A DNA stretch of 64,000 nt. Origin: Rhizodiscina lignyota. Lineage: Eukaryota > Ascomycota > Dothideomycetes > Aulographales > Rhizodiscinaceae. The stretch is from contig ML978121.1 of assembly GCA_010015805.1 (NCBI GenBank), positions 2,046,001 through 2,110,000 of the forward strand, given 5' to 3'. The position numbers and the translations under genes were made by a program. The notes beneath the pieces were generated by a model. That model was not told where the DNA came from and ran no database searches. It saw only the letters and a program-made list of their open reading frames with translations. This document shows, in pieces, positions 43,640-55,958 of this stretch. Numbering within the stretch: the first letter of the stretch is position 1; the number at the start of each line of letters is the position of its first letter.

Positions 43640-45712
43640 CTACCGTTGCTCTCTGCGACTCCCTCCAATATCCTGCATCTCAACGCCATTCCCATTCGTC
43701 CCATTCGCCCTATTCGCGGTGGCCAAGCTCCTCCCACCCTGAAACTCCCTCCGCAACGGCGCGGTCCTGTGCCCTTTCCTGTCCCCAAATCGCTGATCCC
43801 CCTCGATGTACTGTTGCTTGAAGTGCAGATACGTCGGCGGCCGCGGCCTCGCCAGCACGGCGACCCAATTCTTAATCCACGCGCCCCGGGTAAACGGCCT
43901 GTGCCGATCCTTCTTCATAAACTTGTGGCTATTCAGGTACTCCCTCGTCGTCTCGCCCCGCGCCATGAGGAACAGATGGTACCCCCACAGACTCAGCGGA
44001 TACGGCGTGACCAGCACCGCGTAAATGACCATCGCGAACGGGACCCTCCACCGACCGATCGCATCCCCAAAGCCCTTGTGCTCCCGCTCTTTCCAGATCA
44101 GCAGGTGCGCTAAGCTCGCGGCGAACAGGTACAAGCCCAGCAGCGCACCGGAAGTGACGAACGCGAAGAAGTAGCGGTAGTTGCGCCGGCCGACGCAGTT
44201 GTTCAGCCACACGCAGTGGTGGTCCTGCGTCTCGACGCAGTTGTCGCACACGCGGCAGTGGTGCGCGCGCGGGGGCCGCCAGATGTTGCAGGACTTGCAG
44301 TACTTGGTTGGGACTTCCATTGCTGCGGAGGCGGAGATCGCGGAGACTACCATGGTCCATTCGGTGGTTGGGGGGCCGAGGGTTAGGGGGTCTTCGTTCG
44401 GTGCCGAGGGGGGGAAAGGGTGAAGGTTTCGGGGGAGGATCTGTGGATGTCAGTTGTTTGTCAGAGGGATGGGAAGGGAATAGCTTACGCCAGGGTCTGT
44501 GGCTGAGGCGTGCAGGAAGGAGGAGATGCATATTAGGAAAATGTACGCGAATATTATGGGTATCGCTGGGGAAACATTAAGCCATAACCATGGGGCACTG
44601 TGATCTCAAGTCAGTATCACCTGCTTAAGATGTATGGTTATGAATACGTACGAAAAACCAAAGAAAAGGCCCGCTGGGAGGAGCGCCAGTATACCCGTCG
44701 CTATGTTTATTGGACGATCCCGCGTATTCTGCAGTCTACCACCCCAGAAAAACACAGTATTGCCGGTGAAATACTCGTAATTCTTACCCAGCTCTCGTTT
44801 TATTTGCGTCTTCTGCGGTTCCGGTAATGCCATATGCGGCGAAGAGGCAGTGGAGGACAACTTTTCGTGCCCATGCTGATGTTGAAGTGAAGAATGGCCG
44901 GTTTTGCTCCGGCGGCTTGGTATTGCGAAACTGGATCGGAAGGAGCGTGGGGATTTGGTCGGTGTGGGTAGATGTGATGCTGAACCGTTCCTGTTGGCTT
45001 TCTCAATGTTGAGATGAGTGAGACCGGACGGTTTACGCAGCGGCGCAATGCTCTCACCCTGACTTCGAACTGTGTCGGCGTTGTCGGGCGACGGGTTTGT
45101 AGTTGCTCTGTCTTGCCCGTCGTGCTCGGTGACATCCGTGTCTCTCGAGACTGGCGGGTCCGAGTCGTGCTTTGCGGCCTGCTTTTGCGACTGGTCTTGA
45201 AATGGAGTCCCTCTACCGAGTATTGATGTCCTCTGACCTCTCTGCGCCTGTAGTCTCTGCGAGCTCATCGGCTTGAAAAAGGCATGCGACGTTATGGAGG
45301 GGACATGCGTCCTGCTCCCAGCCGTTGGGGGTCTGCTGGCCGCCGTGCTACCCACACTCCGCGCTCCATGGCTGATTCCGCTCCTGCCTTGGCCGGGTTG
45401 CGATTGTGACCAAGTGCCTCTCGAGACACCGGTCTGCGCGGTCGACGGCCTCGAAGGCGGAAGACCAGGCTCGCCAACCGGACCCGTCACACCTGGCACC
45501 GCGCCGCTTGCTCTTCTGCTGTTGTCCCCCCCCGTGACGTTGCCGGCGCGACCGGCGAGAGTCGAGGCGTCGTCTTCCGAGCCAAATTCTGTCATTGATA
45601 CTGTCTGAGCATGATATTTGGCCCTATTAGATTTGAGTTCGTGGGCGGCGGCAGCGTCTTCTTCTGTGGCGGGCGGGTTGGGAGGGAGTGATGTGCGAGA
45701 GTCGTCCGTCAT
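43640..45712 (-). CDS. ERF2: DHHC palmitoyltransferase, ERF2 type
   Basis: Three exons, 45712-44652, 44597-44489 and 44440-43640; introns of 54 and 48 nt; 656 aa. The catalytic subunit that S-palmitoylates Ras and other proteins at the ER/Golgi. The first about 290 residues are Ser/Pro/Arg-rich and disordered. Four membrane segments follow: two around 330-385 (INIATGILALLPAGLFFGFS and IPIIFAYIFLICISSFLHAS) and two after the Cys-rich domain (FFAFVTSGALLGLYLFAAS, VPFAMVIYAVLVTPYPLSLW). The zinc-binding domain is at 437-480, with catalytic DHHC at 463-466. Downstream come the TTxE motif (TTREY) and the PaCCT-like segment NWVAVLARPRPP. The N-terminus is longer than in yeast Erf2 (359 aa), which is usual in filamentous fungi. 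It normally pairs with Erf4, not seen here. Confidence 0.93.
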
Positions 45713-46770
45713 GGCTGCGAGAAGTAGTCAGGGAGGTGCAGGGTCAGGCTTGCTCTGCGCATGAAGTCGGGCATTTCGGGACGGGCTATAGTGTGCGACA
45801 TGGTCGATATATGCGGACAGCCATGCTTGATTTGCAATCGCGACTGGTTTCTGAGGAGTGTAGGGGAGAGAGAGCGATGAGACGCAAAGTTTGTTTTGCG
45901 CAAGCGTCTCGTCTCGCTCGTGAGGCTTCACTCAGGGCTGGTTAGGACGTCCGATCTGCCCTCCGCGCCGCGCTGATTGGCCAGTGCCTGGCGGTATGCA
46001 CCAGCGCTGCAGTAGCGAGATTCGGCGCGTCGTGCCTCGCACTAGATCGCCAGAAGTTGGGTAGCAATGTGGCGATATATCTCTCTGCCCCTCCGCCGGC
46101 AGAATGCTCGCTGCAGGAGGGAGGAGAGATGCTTCTCCATCACGTCAACGGGCGTCGTGCTGGTGCATCGTCGAGTCGCGACGAGCCTTGCACGCGACGC
46201 TCAAGGACAGGCCTCTGAAACTGCACCAGAATGACGTCCTCGACAAAAAATTCCATATCCAAAAGGCAGCTCTACAGCCAATGTGGGAGTGTATAGAAAA
46301 TTTCCATAAATAAAGCGATTGCATCGTATAGAGTATTGCTTAGCCAGCGTCGCCCAACTGCGTTGCGTGGATCGACCTTGCATTTACTAGCGGCGCGGAG
46401 GAGCCCCTTACGACTTCTGGACACGACAGCCATATCCATATCCAGCCCAGCTGAACGCGCAATTCACCTTTAACTGCTGCACTCTGCCAACTCGACGTCT
46501 GCGCCGAACTGCTTCTCCTCCCACTGCTGTACTGCCCTTGCGCCGCCTTGTGCGCTCCTTCGTACTCTCCTTCATCCTCTTACCGTCGCTACTCCCTTGC
46601 ATCCGTTTGTTCGTTTGAAACTTTTCCAGAGCTTCACCCGAGCTTGGATTCTTCCTCAATCCTCCCGATCCACCTGTACCACCCACGACACATGCCGCTA
46701 GCGTAGTCTCCAGCGAAGTTCTACCCACCTTCTCCTTCCGCCGGTTTCCAACGCCCTTCAGCGTTTCAAC
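45713..46770. promoter_or_regulatory. Divergent intergenic promoter region of ERF2 and PMT1
   Basis: About 1.06 kb. The PMT1 side has a long C/T-rich leader (46440-46760). A minus-strand frame across that leader (46408-46839) is judged a by-product of its base composition. Confidence 0.5.
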
Positions 46771-49700
46771 ATGGCGTCGCAAGTCTCCAACGACGAAAAG
46801 CGGGGAACGAAAACGCAAAGGCCAAATGGCAAAGTACAAGGGGGAAAGAAGAGCAAGACGGACTACACATCAGATGGAGTGGCGGATCATGATATTCTGA
46901 ACCTGCCGGGTTCGGATTGGCAGCTGCTGGGTGTCCTCACAGGTATTGCTAGCCTTGCGCGTTTGCATGGGAGATGGAGCGTTGACTAACATGCCACAGT
47001 GATTGCCGCTGTTGTACGGTTATTCAGGATATATCAACCCAGCAGCGTCGTCTTCGATGAAGTTCACTTTGGAGGTTTCGCAACCAAGGTTCGTGTTCTT
47101 CACCGCCATGCTGCGATTGAGTTCTGACATGTGAGATAGTACATCAAGGGCAAATTCTTCATGGATGTCCACCCGCCGCTAGCGAAGCTTCTGATAACAT
47201 TGGCTGGATATCTGGCTGGGTTCGATGGCGACTTTGATTTCAAGGACATTGGCAAGGACTATCTCGAGCCGGGCGTGCCATATGTCGCCATGCGCCTCCT
47301 TCCCGCAATTTGTGGCATCCTCAGCATACCTACAATGTTCCTTACTCTCAAGGCGTTTGGTTGCCGAACTGCTACTGCTGCATTCGGCTCCCTACTGGTA
47401 ATATTCGGTACGTTTGCATGCAAGAGGATAGCAGATCATCAGAAGCTTACACGAATTGCGCAGAGAATGGCTTGGTCACTCAATCTCGCTTGATCCTCCT
47501 CGATTCCCCTCTAATCATCTTCACCGCCATGACTGCGCTCTCCTGGACCTCCTTCACAAATCAGCATGAGCAGGGACCTAGCAAGGCGTTCACACCTTCC
47601 TGGTGGTTCTGGTTGGCCTCGACTGGTGTGTGTCTCGGCGCGACCGTTAGCGTAAAGTGGGTTGGATTGTTCACAATCGCATGGGTTGGCAGCTTGACCA
47701 TTCTGCAGCTCTGGGTGCTGCTTGGAGACACGGTCAATGTGACTGCCAGGCTGTGGTTCAAGCACTTCTTTGCTCGTCTCTTCTGCCTCGTGGTCATCCC
47801 GGTCACCTTCTACATGGCCATGTTTGCTATCCACTTCACCTGCCTTGTCAATCCTGGCGATGGCGATGGTTTCATGTCCTCGGAATTCCAGGCTACTCTC
47901 AACTCCAAGGGAATGGTGGACGTCCCAGCAAACGTCGCTTTCGGCAGCCGTATCAGCATGCGCCATCACAATACTCAGGGTGGATATTTGCACTCTCACA
48001 ACCACATGTATCCCACTGGAAGCAAGCAACAGCAAATTACTCTCTACCCGCATAAGGATGAGAACAATGTCTTCTTGCTCGAGAACCAGACCCAACCGAT
48101 TATTCATGGAACAGGCGTCAATGGCACTGATGTTAACGCAACTGTCATCGAAGGACCGCTCGCATGGGACGAGAGGGACCCAAGCTGGATCGAGGATGGT
48201 GCGGTTATTAAACTCTACCACTTGACTACTCACCGCCGCATTCACTCCCACGACGTCCGTCCGCCCGTTACCGAGGCTGATTGGCAGAATGAGGTTTCTG
48301 CATATGGCTACGAGGGTTTCGAGGGCGACGCGAACGACCTCTTCCGAGTTGAGATTGTCAAGTCCATGTCTGATGGAGCCGCTGCTAAGCAGCGCCTCCG
48401 AACGATTGAGACTAAATTCAAGCTTGTCCATTTGATGACTGGTTGCGTACTCTTCTCGCACAAAGTCAAGCTTCCAGACTGGGGCTACGAGCAACAGGAA
48501 GTCACCTGCGCTCGTGGCGGTACTCTTCCCAACAGCATTTGGTACATTGAGCAGAACGACCATCCCAAACTTGGCGCGGACGCCGAGAAAGTCAATTACC
48601 GAAACCCAGGTTTCTTTGGCAAGTTCTGGGAGCTTCAGAAGGTTATGTGGCGCACGAACGCTGGCCTCGTCGAATCTCATGCTTGGGACTCTCGCCCTCC
48701 ATCTTGGCCGGTTCTCCGCCGTGGCATCAACTTCTGGGGCAAGGACCACCGTCAGATCTACCTTATCGGCAACCCCATCATCTGGTGGTCCAGCACCATC
48801 TCCGTTGCTATCTATCTTATGTTCAAGGGCCTGGCGGTACTTAGATGGCAACGCAGCTGCAACGACTATGCAAATGTGAACTTCAAGCGCTTCGATTACG
48901 AAATCGGCACCACGGTTCTCGGCTGGGCATTCCATTACTTCCCATTCTACCTCATGCAGCGCCAGCTCTTCCTTGTAAGTCCTTCTCCTTCCCTCCAACA
49001 TAATTCTTCTCGCTAACGCTGTTATAGCACCACTACTTCCCCGCCCTCTACTTCGCCATTATCGCCCTCTGCCAAGTCTACGACTTCGCCGGCCACCGTG
49101 CACTCAGCGCGCTCAAGTCCCGCCCGTACATCGGTCAATCTGCCATGGCACTCTTCCTCGCTGTCTCCATCGTCGCCTTCACACTCTACTCCCCGCTCGC
49201 GTACGGCAACATGTGGACCCAGGGCGAGTGCAAGCGCGTCAAGCTCTTTGACACCTGGGACTGGGACTGCGGAACTTTCTATCCCACTTATGCTGACTAT
49301 GCCTTGAGCCCACCGATTGCTTCGAACGCAGATATTGTGCCGAGTAGTGATGCGCCGCCCGCGCCGGCGGGAGGCGAGCAGGGTCTAAAGGATGATCCGA
49401 AGGCGGGGGTTACGCCGAGGCAGGAGGGAGTTCCTGTGCCAGAAGGCGGGAATGTCGTCCATCGCGAGGAGAAGGTCGAGTATAGAGACGAGGAGGGCAA
49501 TCTGCTCAACCCAGAGCAGGTCAAGGAGCTCGAGGGCAAGGTGTCCTTCCGCACACGCTACGAGACGCGCACGCGCGTCGTCGACGCTGATGGTAACGAA
49601 CTCTACGAGGGCTCCCCTGACGGAGAAGACGAAGAAATGGGCGAGCAGGAGATCAGCGAGGAAGAGTTTGAAGAGCTGCAGAGGCAGGGATTGGTCGAGG

Positions 49701-49900
49701 AGGGACACAACATCGGCTGGGCGCCGCCGCATCCTGATGTCGAGGGCGCGAATTCCGAGACGGGCGATATACCTGAGGACAAGGCGAGCGCGAAGCCGCC
49801 GGTTGTGGAGGCGAGTTTGGAAGGCGAAGACAGGGAGGGCAAGAGGAAGAGTGCCAGGCCTGCGAGTGATGCGAAGGAAGCTACGAAGGGGGAGCTTTGA
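46771..49900 (+). CDS. PMT1: Dolichyl-phosphate-mannose protein O-mannosyltransferase, PMT1 type
   Basis: Five exons: 46771-46942, 47000-47088, 47140-47407, 47464-48974 and 49028-49900; introns of 51-57 nt; 970 aa. ER membrane enzyme that transfers mannose from Dol-P-Man to Ser/Thr of secretory proteins and is needed for wall integrity. The first luminal loop has the catalytic Asp-Glu pair, FDEVHFGGF with D77/E78, then FFMDVHPPLAKLL. MIR repeats lie about 320-540 (ISMRHHNTQGGYLHSHNHMY ... QQITLYPHKDENN). A conserved C-terminal membrane block includes HYFPFYLMQRQLFLHHYFPA. The assignment to the PMT1 rather than PMT2/PMT4 group rests on the tail YRDEEGNLLNPEQ ... FRTRYETRTRVVD, which I recall from fungal Pmt1. 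The tail beyond residue 760 is unusually long and acidic, ending Lys-rich. Confidence 0.9.
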
Positions 49901-50754
49901 GTGGGGTGAAGTGATTGCCTTTGACTCGACTCGATTCACGCTTGATTAGGCCGGCTTCTTCCTTTTATTTTCTTATGTAAGATACACGGATGGGCAGCAT
50001 CATGTTAGGGATCGTGGTAGGGGAGCATGTCTTCACTCCTTGTGCGGGAGAGCATTTCGATAAGACTCGGTAGGGTATGGTTGGTAAAAGCGAATATCAT
50101 GCCATTGTAATAGCGAATGCATTGCGTGTCTGCTCCATTGAATGCGATCTCTACGTTATAAGTTACAATTTAAGAGCTGCTCTCCGAGCTGCTCTCCGCA
50201 GGTTATATTTGAATTTGACAAAGAATTGAATACATATTTGGTGATCTGGTACGCAGAATGGAGTGAATGGTTGTCTGCTTTGCCAAGAATTTGTGGTCGG
50301 ATAATCTTGCCTTCCGGGCTATGCGGCTCTAAGCGCGCGTGTGCCGTGCAGCTTTGAGACCTCAGGCGCGTCCGTGATATCAACACCACGACACATTCAC
50401 AATCGTTCGCACAGCAACGCGAAAAGTTTATTTTCCGCTCATTTCCCTACAGCTCGGCTCAGGGCAAGTGCAGTACACGTGTCAGCGATCGGCGCTCACC
50501 GCCACGATGGCTCCAGTAAGTCACGCTCTCGTTTCCCAATGCAGCAATCACGATGGTCACGCAAGAGAGTCGCGCCTTCCCTCTACGCAATGTTTAGGTA
50601 GCAACACACCTCCTTTGCCGCCTGATTTTAAGTGTCGCACCATATTTTCTCCCTCTTTTGTTTTTCTTCCCCTCAACAACATCTGCCTGTCTCTCCATCC
50701 ACCATACACTCGCACATTGGATATTCTCGCAAAGAACTGGCACGCTATTCCACA
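49901..50754. other. Intergenic region / promoter of the acidic nuclear-type protein
   Basis: About 850 bp. At 50507-50515 an ATGGCTCCA is followed directly by GTAAGT. This could be a tiny first exon or part of a spliced 5' UTR for the next gene, but the acceptor is unclear. Confidence 0.45.
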
Positions 50755-52636
50755 ATGGAGCACAAGAACGACTTTCTCGATTCGGACTCGCCTACCAGCC
50801 CCGACGATAGCGCTTTCTCCGAGTACGAAGAGACGCCTACTCGTCAGCGCAAGGGCAAGAACGTTGCGGCGCCTCGCAGCACTCAAGGTCGCATCACACA
50901 CCAGAGCGGCACCCGCATCAACACGCAACAATTCAACACCTTCGATCGCACGCCTCGTCCTAAGCAAGCAGAAAAAGAGGAGGAAATAGTTGATCTCATG
51001 GATTCGGACACTGGCACCAGCGCTCGCGGTTCTCCTGCACGTCTCACCTACTCCAATGCTCCCGAAGTCCCAAGCACAACTCAAGGCAGCTCGCATGTTC
51101 ACGTCCCAATCCCGAGTTTTCATCTCGGCTATGTTTCCTCTAGGCTTTTGCCTGTGTTTTCTGCATCCCGCTCTGTCTCCCCACTGGAGTTGCCCCCTCC
51201 TCTCTTTGCTCCTCCTGTAACCTCTCCTGTAACCGCTGCCACATCACGCGCACCTCTTCCGCAGCCCACTCATGGTACCTGTTTCTGTTGGCGGCTCTCA
51301 CGTGACCTCCCAACCCCAAGACCCTCCTGCTCCAAGTCCTACTGCATAGGCTTACTACCCAAAGCAGTTTCGCTCAAGCCGCCGAGGACATACAGAACGT
51401 CCTGGCCGCACTCAGATCGATCATGACGTCTTCGAGGGCCTTCCCATCCGCCAGTGGCGCCAGGCCGAGGCAACAATCGCTCCACCGCCTACAGCTCAAC
51501 CGATCAAGAACAAGAACGAGTGGCCAGAGCCACCGATGCCCCGCGACTGGCAGCTCTTGCCTGATGTGAGCCAGCAACTTCTTCGTGCCGCCCGTTCTGG
51601 AAAGCTCTACAAGCCTCCAACCCCAACCAATGAGGATGACGACAAGGGCGAAGATGACGACGGCGAAAGTGCCAACAAGGAGACGCAGAAGGGATTCGCG
51701 ATCAAGAAGTGGAGCCAAGTCCCACGCCACATGGAGGGACCGGAGCGCGAGTATCTGGCGAAGAGGCGCAAGGGCTTAGGAAGTGTCTACTCGGTATGGA
51801 GCGGTCATCAAGGCCCGCTGGCGCAGACTGGAGCGATGAGGGAGACAAAGGTCAAGAAAGTCGATGCAGAAGGCAACGTCAACATCTGGAAGGTGCTGGT
51901 ACCAGAGGGTCAGTCGGTCGAGGGCGAGATTGTCGAGGAGACTGCAGAAGCCGTGCCGAGTGCCCCCGCCGCTGCGCCTGGTACTGTCATCGAGGGAGTG
52001 GGTGTCGTCAATGCCGATGGCGTCGTCGTGGCAAGCAGCGAGATCATCCAGCCTACGCCGCCGAGGAGGAAGCCCCCACCACCACGCCGCAAGCCAAAGA
52101 AGGGGCCCGGCCGCGGACACAAGAAGAAGGTTGCTTTCGAGCCCGGCGCAGAAGGTGCGTCCGACACCCAAAATGGCGACACCCAGACGAGCCTTGCTGT
52201 GCCCACCACCGCCGCAGAAGGCGCTACGCCGGCCGAGGGCGACACTCCGATGCCGGACGCGGAGGAGGAGGAGTCTGGCGAGGAAGGGGAGGAGGGCGAG
52301 GAGGGAGATGAGGACGAGGATCGCGAGGAGGGCGAGCTGTCCCCGACACCGGATGATGCGGCCGCGCCCGCGAAGCCCACGACCGGCGCCGACGTCACGT
52401 CCGCCCCTGCACCCGCTGTCGCGCAAACGGTCGAGGAGGGCGCTCCAGCTGCCGAGGAGGTCGCGGCCGCCGATGCTGGCGCCGCAGGCCGCGATGCGTC
52501 GAGCTCGCCTGATGAGCCACTTGCCACCAGTGGCCACAGCAGGTCGGGCTCGCTCACGCAGCCTGCGGTCGACCTTTTGGGCAGTCTGGAGAAGCGCCTG
52601 GAGGAGGAGGAAAAGAAGGCGGAGGAGGAGCTGTAG
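50755..52636 (+). CDS. Conserved acidic, probably nuclear protein of filamentous ascomycetes; middle splicing unresolved
   Basis: The N-terminal exon starts at 50755 (MEHKNDFLDSDSPTSPDD) and is acidic and Ser/Thr-rich up to about 51110. The C-terminal part is open from 51350 to 52636 (428 aa), starting AYYPKQFRSSRRGH and containing MPRDWQLLPDVSQQLLRAAR, KKWSQVPRHMEGPEREYLAK, KVLVPEGQSVEGEI and PTPPRRKPPPPRRKPKKGPG. It then ends in a long Glu/Asp/Ala-rich tail. I recognise these blocks from an uncharacterised ascomycete protein family; the basic PPRRK stretch and acidic tail suggest the nucleus. Between 51110 and 51350 the frame must change. The segment read VPVSVGGSHVTSQPQD runs into an in-frame TAG at 51347 just before AYYPKQF. 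So either an intron ends at that TAG or the gene carries a nonsense codon. Confidence 0.65.
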
Positions 52637-54439
52637 GGGAGGTCGAGGACGCTGCATAGGCCCTCCGGGGCACAAATAGTGGAAATTCAAGACGCTGTAC
52701 AAGTCAATTCATACAGATCCTGTGATGTGCCAATGTGATACTCTGTAGATGATGTAAGTGGCGTTGAATGGGGGGACTTGGTGGTTCGGTGGCTCACTTG
52801 TCACGTGTGCTGAAAGGGGAATACGTGGAGTACGGCGGACTGCCGCTATGATCAGGAGGTAAGGCGAAGGATTTCATATGGATTCCCTGATATAGCGATA
52901 TGAAGCTGCCATAATGAGGTAATTCGGGCAAGCAACCAGCGCCGGTCCTTCTCGTCAGGTTGATACCCCAAGGTCGCGCTACTTTTCCAACAATAACACC
53001 ATCAAGCTTTCGCACACCAACACTACAACTAGAGCAAGCGAGAAGGGCTTTAAAAGTGATTCTGTCATGTCATCGATAGAGCTTAGGCTTCGGAAACGCT
53101 GCACTAGCTATAATCGCCGGGCTACAGAGATCTGTTCAACTTGCACTAGCCTATTTGAAAGACTTCACCCCTTGGCAGAAACTGCTGCTATACACAGAAT
53201 ACGATAACCCTACGGAGTTAATTGACTTCGCACTGACTAATAATCAGGCCATCCTCATCCTGGTTGTTTGTGTTACGTCTAGTATAAGAGATAACTGGCC
53301 TAGCGCTGCGAGCCTGCTCTATCTCTTTCAAGTACTCTATAAAGGGTGGATGGTTCGATCCGAGGGCGACTTTCGGCTTGAGGTTATCGCCTGCGGGTGG
53401 GATGGGTGGTCTACTAACCTAGTGAATACGATGGCTCTTACGTAGCTCATGATTTAAATAGTGAAGATGTGATCGGTACATCAGGAGTTGAAGGAAGATG
53501 CCCCGCGAATCAAAACTCTTCGTGACAACATCTTCAAAGCGCAAAAAGACAGGTCTAAACTCCAGAGAAACAGACCTTACATAGCGAGCCTTTACTCAAT
53601 AATTAGGGGTGAAACGGTAGAAGAAGCTTCACGAGATGTCAAATCAACGCTTATTGCTCAAAGTAACTGGAGTAGAAGAACTGACTTTGTATAGAGACGC
53701 ATTACTCAAGACTTAAGAAATAAAGGTGAGTTGAAACCTGGCCGGATGAAGCAATAATGCTGAATAACTTAGGTGTGAACGAGAGAAGAGCCGTTTTTAC
53801 AAGTCAATGTATTGCTCCGTATACAAGGCCTGAACGACAGATCAAACGTCACTAGATATTGAATTAATGCTCAATCCTAAAGGGCCTTGAGTGCGGAAGA
53901 GATGCCTTTCCATGAGGAAGCAAGGCTCAAGGCTCAAGGAGTCGAGGCCAGAAGAAATATCGCTGTAGAACGCATCGATGCTCAATATCCAAATTTTCCG
54001 AGAGAAAGAACGCATCCTTATGCAAGGAAATGATGCTGAACAGCCGAGGCCCCAAGGGTAGAAGAGCCACCTTTGCAACGAGAGGGATTGCCCCAAAGTC
54101 AGGGCATAATCCAAGGACGAAAGGCCATTTTGTAAGACCTCAATGCTCGATACTTCAGGTTGAATTCCGAGGAGAATATACTTGTATAGTATATAGATGC
54201 TGACGTTCAGGGTCCGAACGGCAGATGAACGGTTTTCCCATATCAAATTCGCATTCGGCTTCTCGGCACGCAATGTCGATCAGATTTCTCTCTGAGAACG
54301 ACACAGAATTATTGAATAAATAACATTATCTTTGAATACAGTCAAGAGCACGGAGATAAAGAGCCTCATATACAGCCTCATTGGTGTTGGAGAACAAAAA
54401 TAATTTATTTGGCGGGCCTTCAACCTTATCTAATTCAAC
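52637..54439. other. AT-rich spacer with remnants
   Basis: Past the promoter-like start, this holds short protein-like frames: 53155-53445 (+), containing NPTELIDFALTNNQAILIL, and 53842-54273 (-), containing NGLSSLDYALTLGQSLSLQR. Both have an ankyrin-helix look. No intact gene was seen. Confidence 0.45.
53842..54273 (-). pseudogene. Ankyrin-like gene remnant
   Basis: An open frame of 143 codons on the minus strand reads NANLIWENRSSAVRTLNVSI and then NGLSSLDYALTLGQSLSLQR, the latter close to an ankyrin helix pair (G.SALHYAL..G). The N-terminal NAN...VRTL.V.I pattern recurs in the decayed stretch at 6260-7340. It has no canonical domain completeness and lies in AT-rich DNA, so a remnant is more likely than a gene. 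Confidence 0.25.
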
Positions 54440-55813
54440 ATGCCGTCCGCAATCTCCACCATTATCACAGAGCATCTCCCCAGCCTCGACAGCTACGAAC
54501 CACTCTACAAACACCTTCACGCAAACCCGGAACTTTCATTTCAAGAGAAGGAGACGGCTGCCCGCATTGTTGAAGAGCTTGGGAAGTTCCCAGTTGAAAT
54601 CCATTCCGGTATCGGCGGCCATGGCATTGCTGCGGTCTTGAAGAATGGGGAAGGCAAAGCGGTGTTATTGAGAGCCGACTTTGACGCTCTGCCCGTGGAG
54701 GAGCTGACTGGGTTACCTTATGCGAGCAAGAAAAGGATGGTGGATTTGGAGGGGAACGAGAAGCCGGTTATGCACGCTTGCGGGCACGACATGCATGTTG
54801 CGTGCCTGTTGGCAGCGACGGAGTTGATGGTCAAGGCGAAAGAGAAGTGGAGCGGAACGCTCATTCTATGCTTTCAGCCTGCCGAGGAGAAGGGCGCTGG
54901 AGCGGTAACTGCAGCTATCCTGCATTGGATGCTTCTGCGGCTAACGACATGCAGCAAGCCATGGTCGACGATGGGCTTTACGACAAGATTCCGAAGCCAG
55001 ACATTGTGCTCGGCGGTCATGTCTTCCCGATGAGAGCTGGAGTTATAGGTACGAAGAAAGGAACGGTCATGTCTGCGGCGGATTCTTTCCAGTAAGCATC
55101 ACATCGTCTCCGAAATTCCTTGAGGGAATGCTGATCCTGTCAGCATCACCATGCACGGTCGTGGCAGCCACGGCTCCCAACCTCACCGCAGTGTTGATCC
55201 AGTCGTCATGGCTGCAAGCACCGTCATGCGCCTCCAATCGGTGATCTCGCGAGAAACCAATCCAGAGGACTTTGCCGTCCTCACTGTAGGTGCGCTGAAC
55301 GTTGGCGACGCAGAGAATGTCATTCCCGCGAAGGCAGAACTAAAAATCAATATTCGCAACTTCAATGCTGAGACCCGACCGCGAGTGATCGAGGGTATCA
55401 AGAGAATTGTCAATGCAGAGAGCTTGGCGAGTAATGCGCCCGCGCCGCCAGATATCAAGGAGACGACGGCTTTCCCGCTCACCATCAACGACGAAGATGT
55501 CACAACGAAAGTCACAGAGGTATTTACAGAGCACTTCCCACCGGCACCACATGGTTTCCTCCCCGACACGGGTCGGCTGTTCGGTAGCGAGGATTTTGGG
55601 ATCCTGGGATCGGCAATCGGGCGACCGTATTGTTACTTCGTATATGGAGGCACGGATCCAGAGGTGTGGGATAAAGCAATAAAGGAGGGAAAAGCGACCG
55701 AGGTTGTGCCTGTGAACCATAGTCCTTTCTTTGCACCGGTCATACAGCCAACTATGAGAGTGGGCGTCGAGGGATATACCGCATCCGCATTAACTTGGTT
55801 GATAAAGCAGTAA
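54440..55813 (+). CDS. M20-family amidohydrolase/peptidase (hippurate-hydrolase-like, M20D)
   Basis: Three exons, 54440-54904, 54955-55091 and 55144-55813; introns of 50 and 52 nt; 423 aa. A metal-dependent hydrolase that cleaves N-acyl amino acids or related amides. Family residues are visible: HANPELSFQE near 28-37, LRADFDALPV, the metal site HACGHDMH (Cys114, His116, Asp117), the catalytic Glu in QPAEEKG (Glu149/150), GHVFPM, GRGSHGSQPHRSVDPV at the dimerisation-domain entry, and SEDFG near the C-terminus. The first intron (GCTAAC branch at 54940) joins GAGA to QAMVDDGLYD and removes a frame jump. No signal peptide, so probably cytosolic. Fungal relatives include IAA-amino-acid hydrolase-like proteins; the natural substrate is unknown. 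Confidence 0.93.
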
Positions 55814-55958
55814 GCTGCGAGGTGTGTATCCTGTTTGTTAAGATCTGGATGCTGATATACCACGTCTACTTGGGGCTTTGTTGCAACTCTTCAAGGCCTC
55901 TCCTGCAAATCTTCAAACAATGATAACGTACGAGAGTCTGCTTCAGCGTCGTGGGCGC

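Noticed and set aside
46408-46839. 143-codon minus-strand frame upstream of PMT1
   Set aside because: Crosses the C/T-rich leader and the PMT1 start; Arg/Lys-rich because of composition.
47511-49001. 496-codon open frame on the minus strand
   Set aside because: Lies exactly antisense to PMT1 exon 4 and follows its codon bias; no domain in its own right.
51776-52702. Long minus- and plus-strand frames across the acidic tail gene
   Set aside because: Arg/Leu-rich shadows of GAG/GCC-rich coding DNA.
53335-53370. Possible tRNA B-box (GGTTCGATCC)
   Set aside because: The flanking bases do not form a T-stem and no matching A-box or acceptor stem is found.
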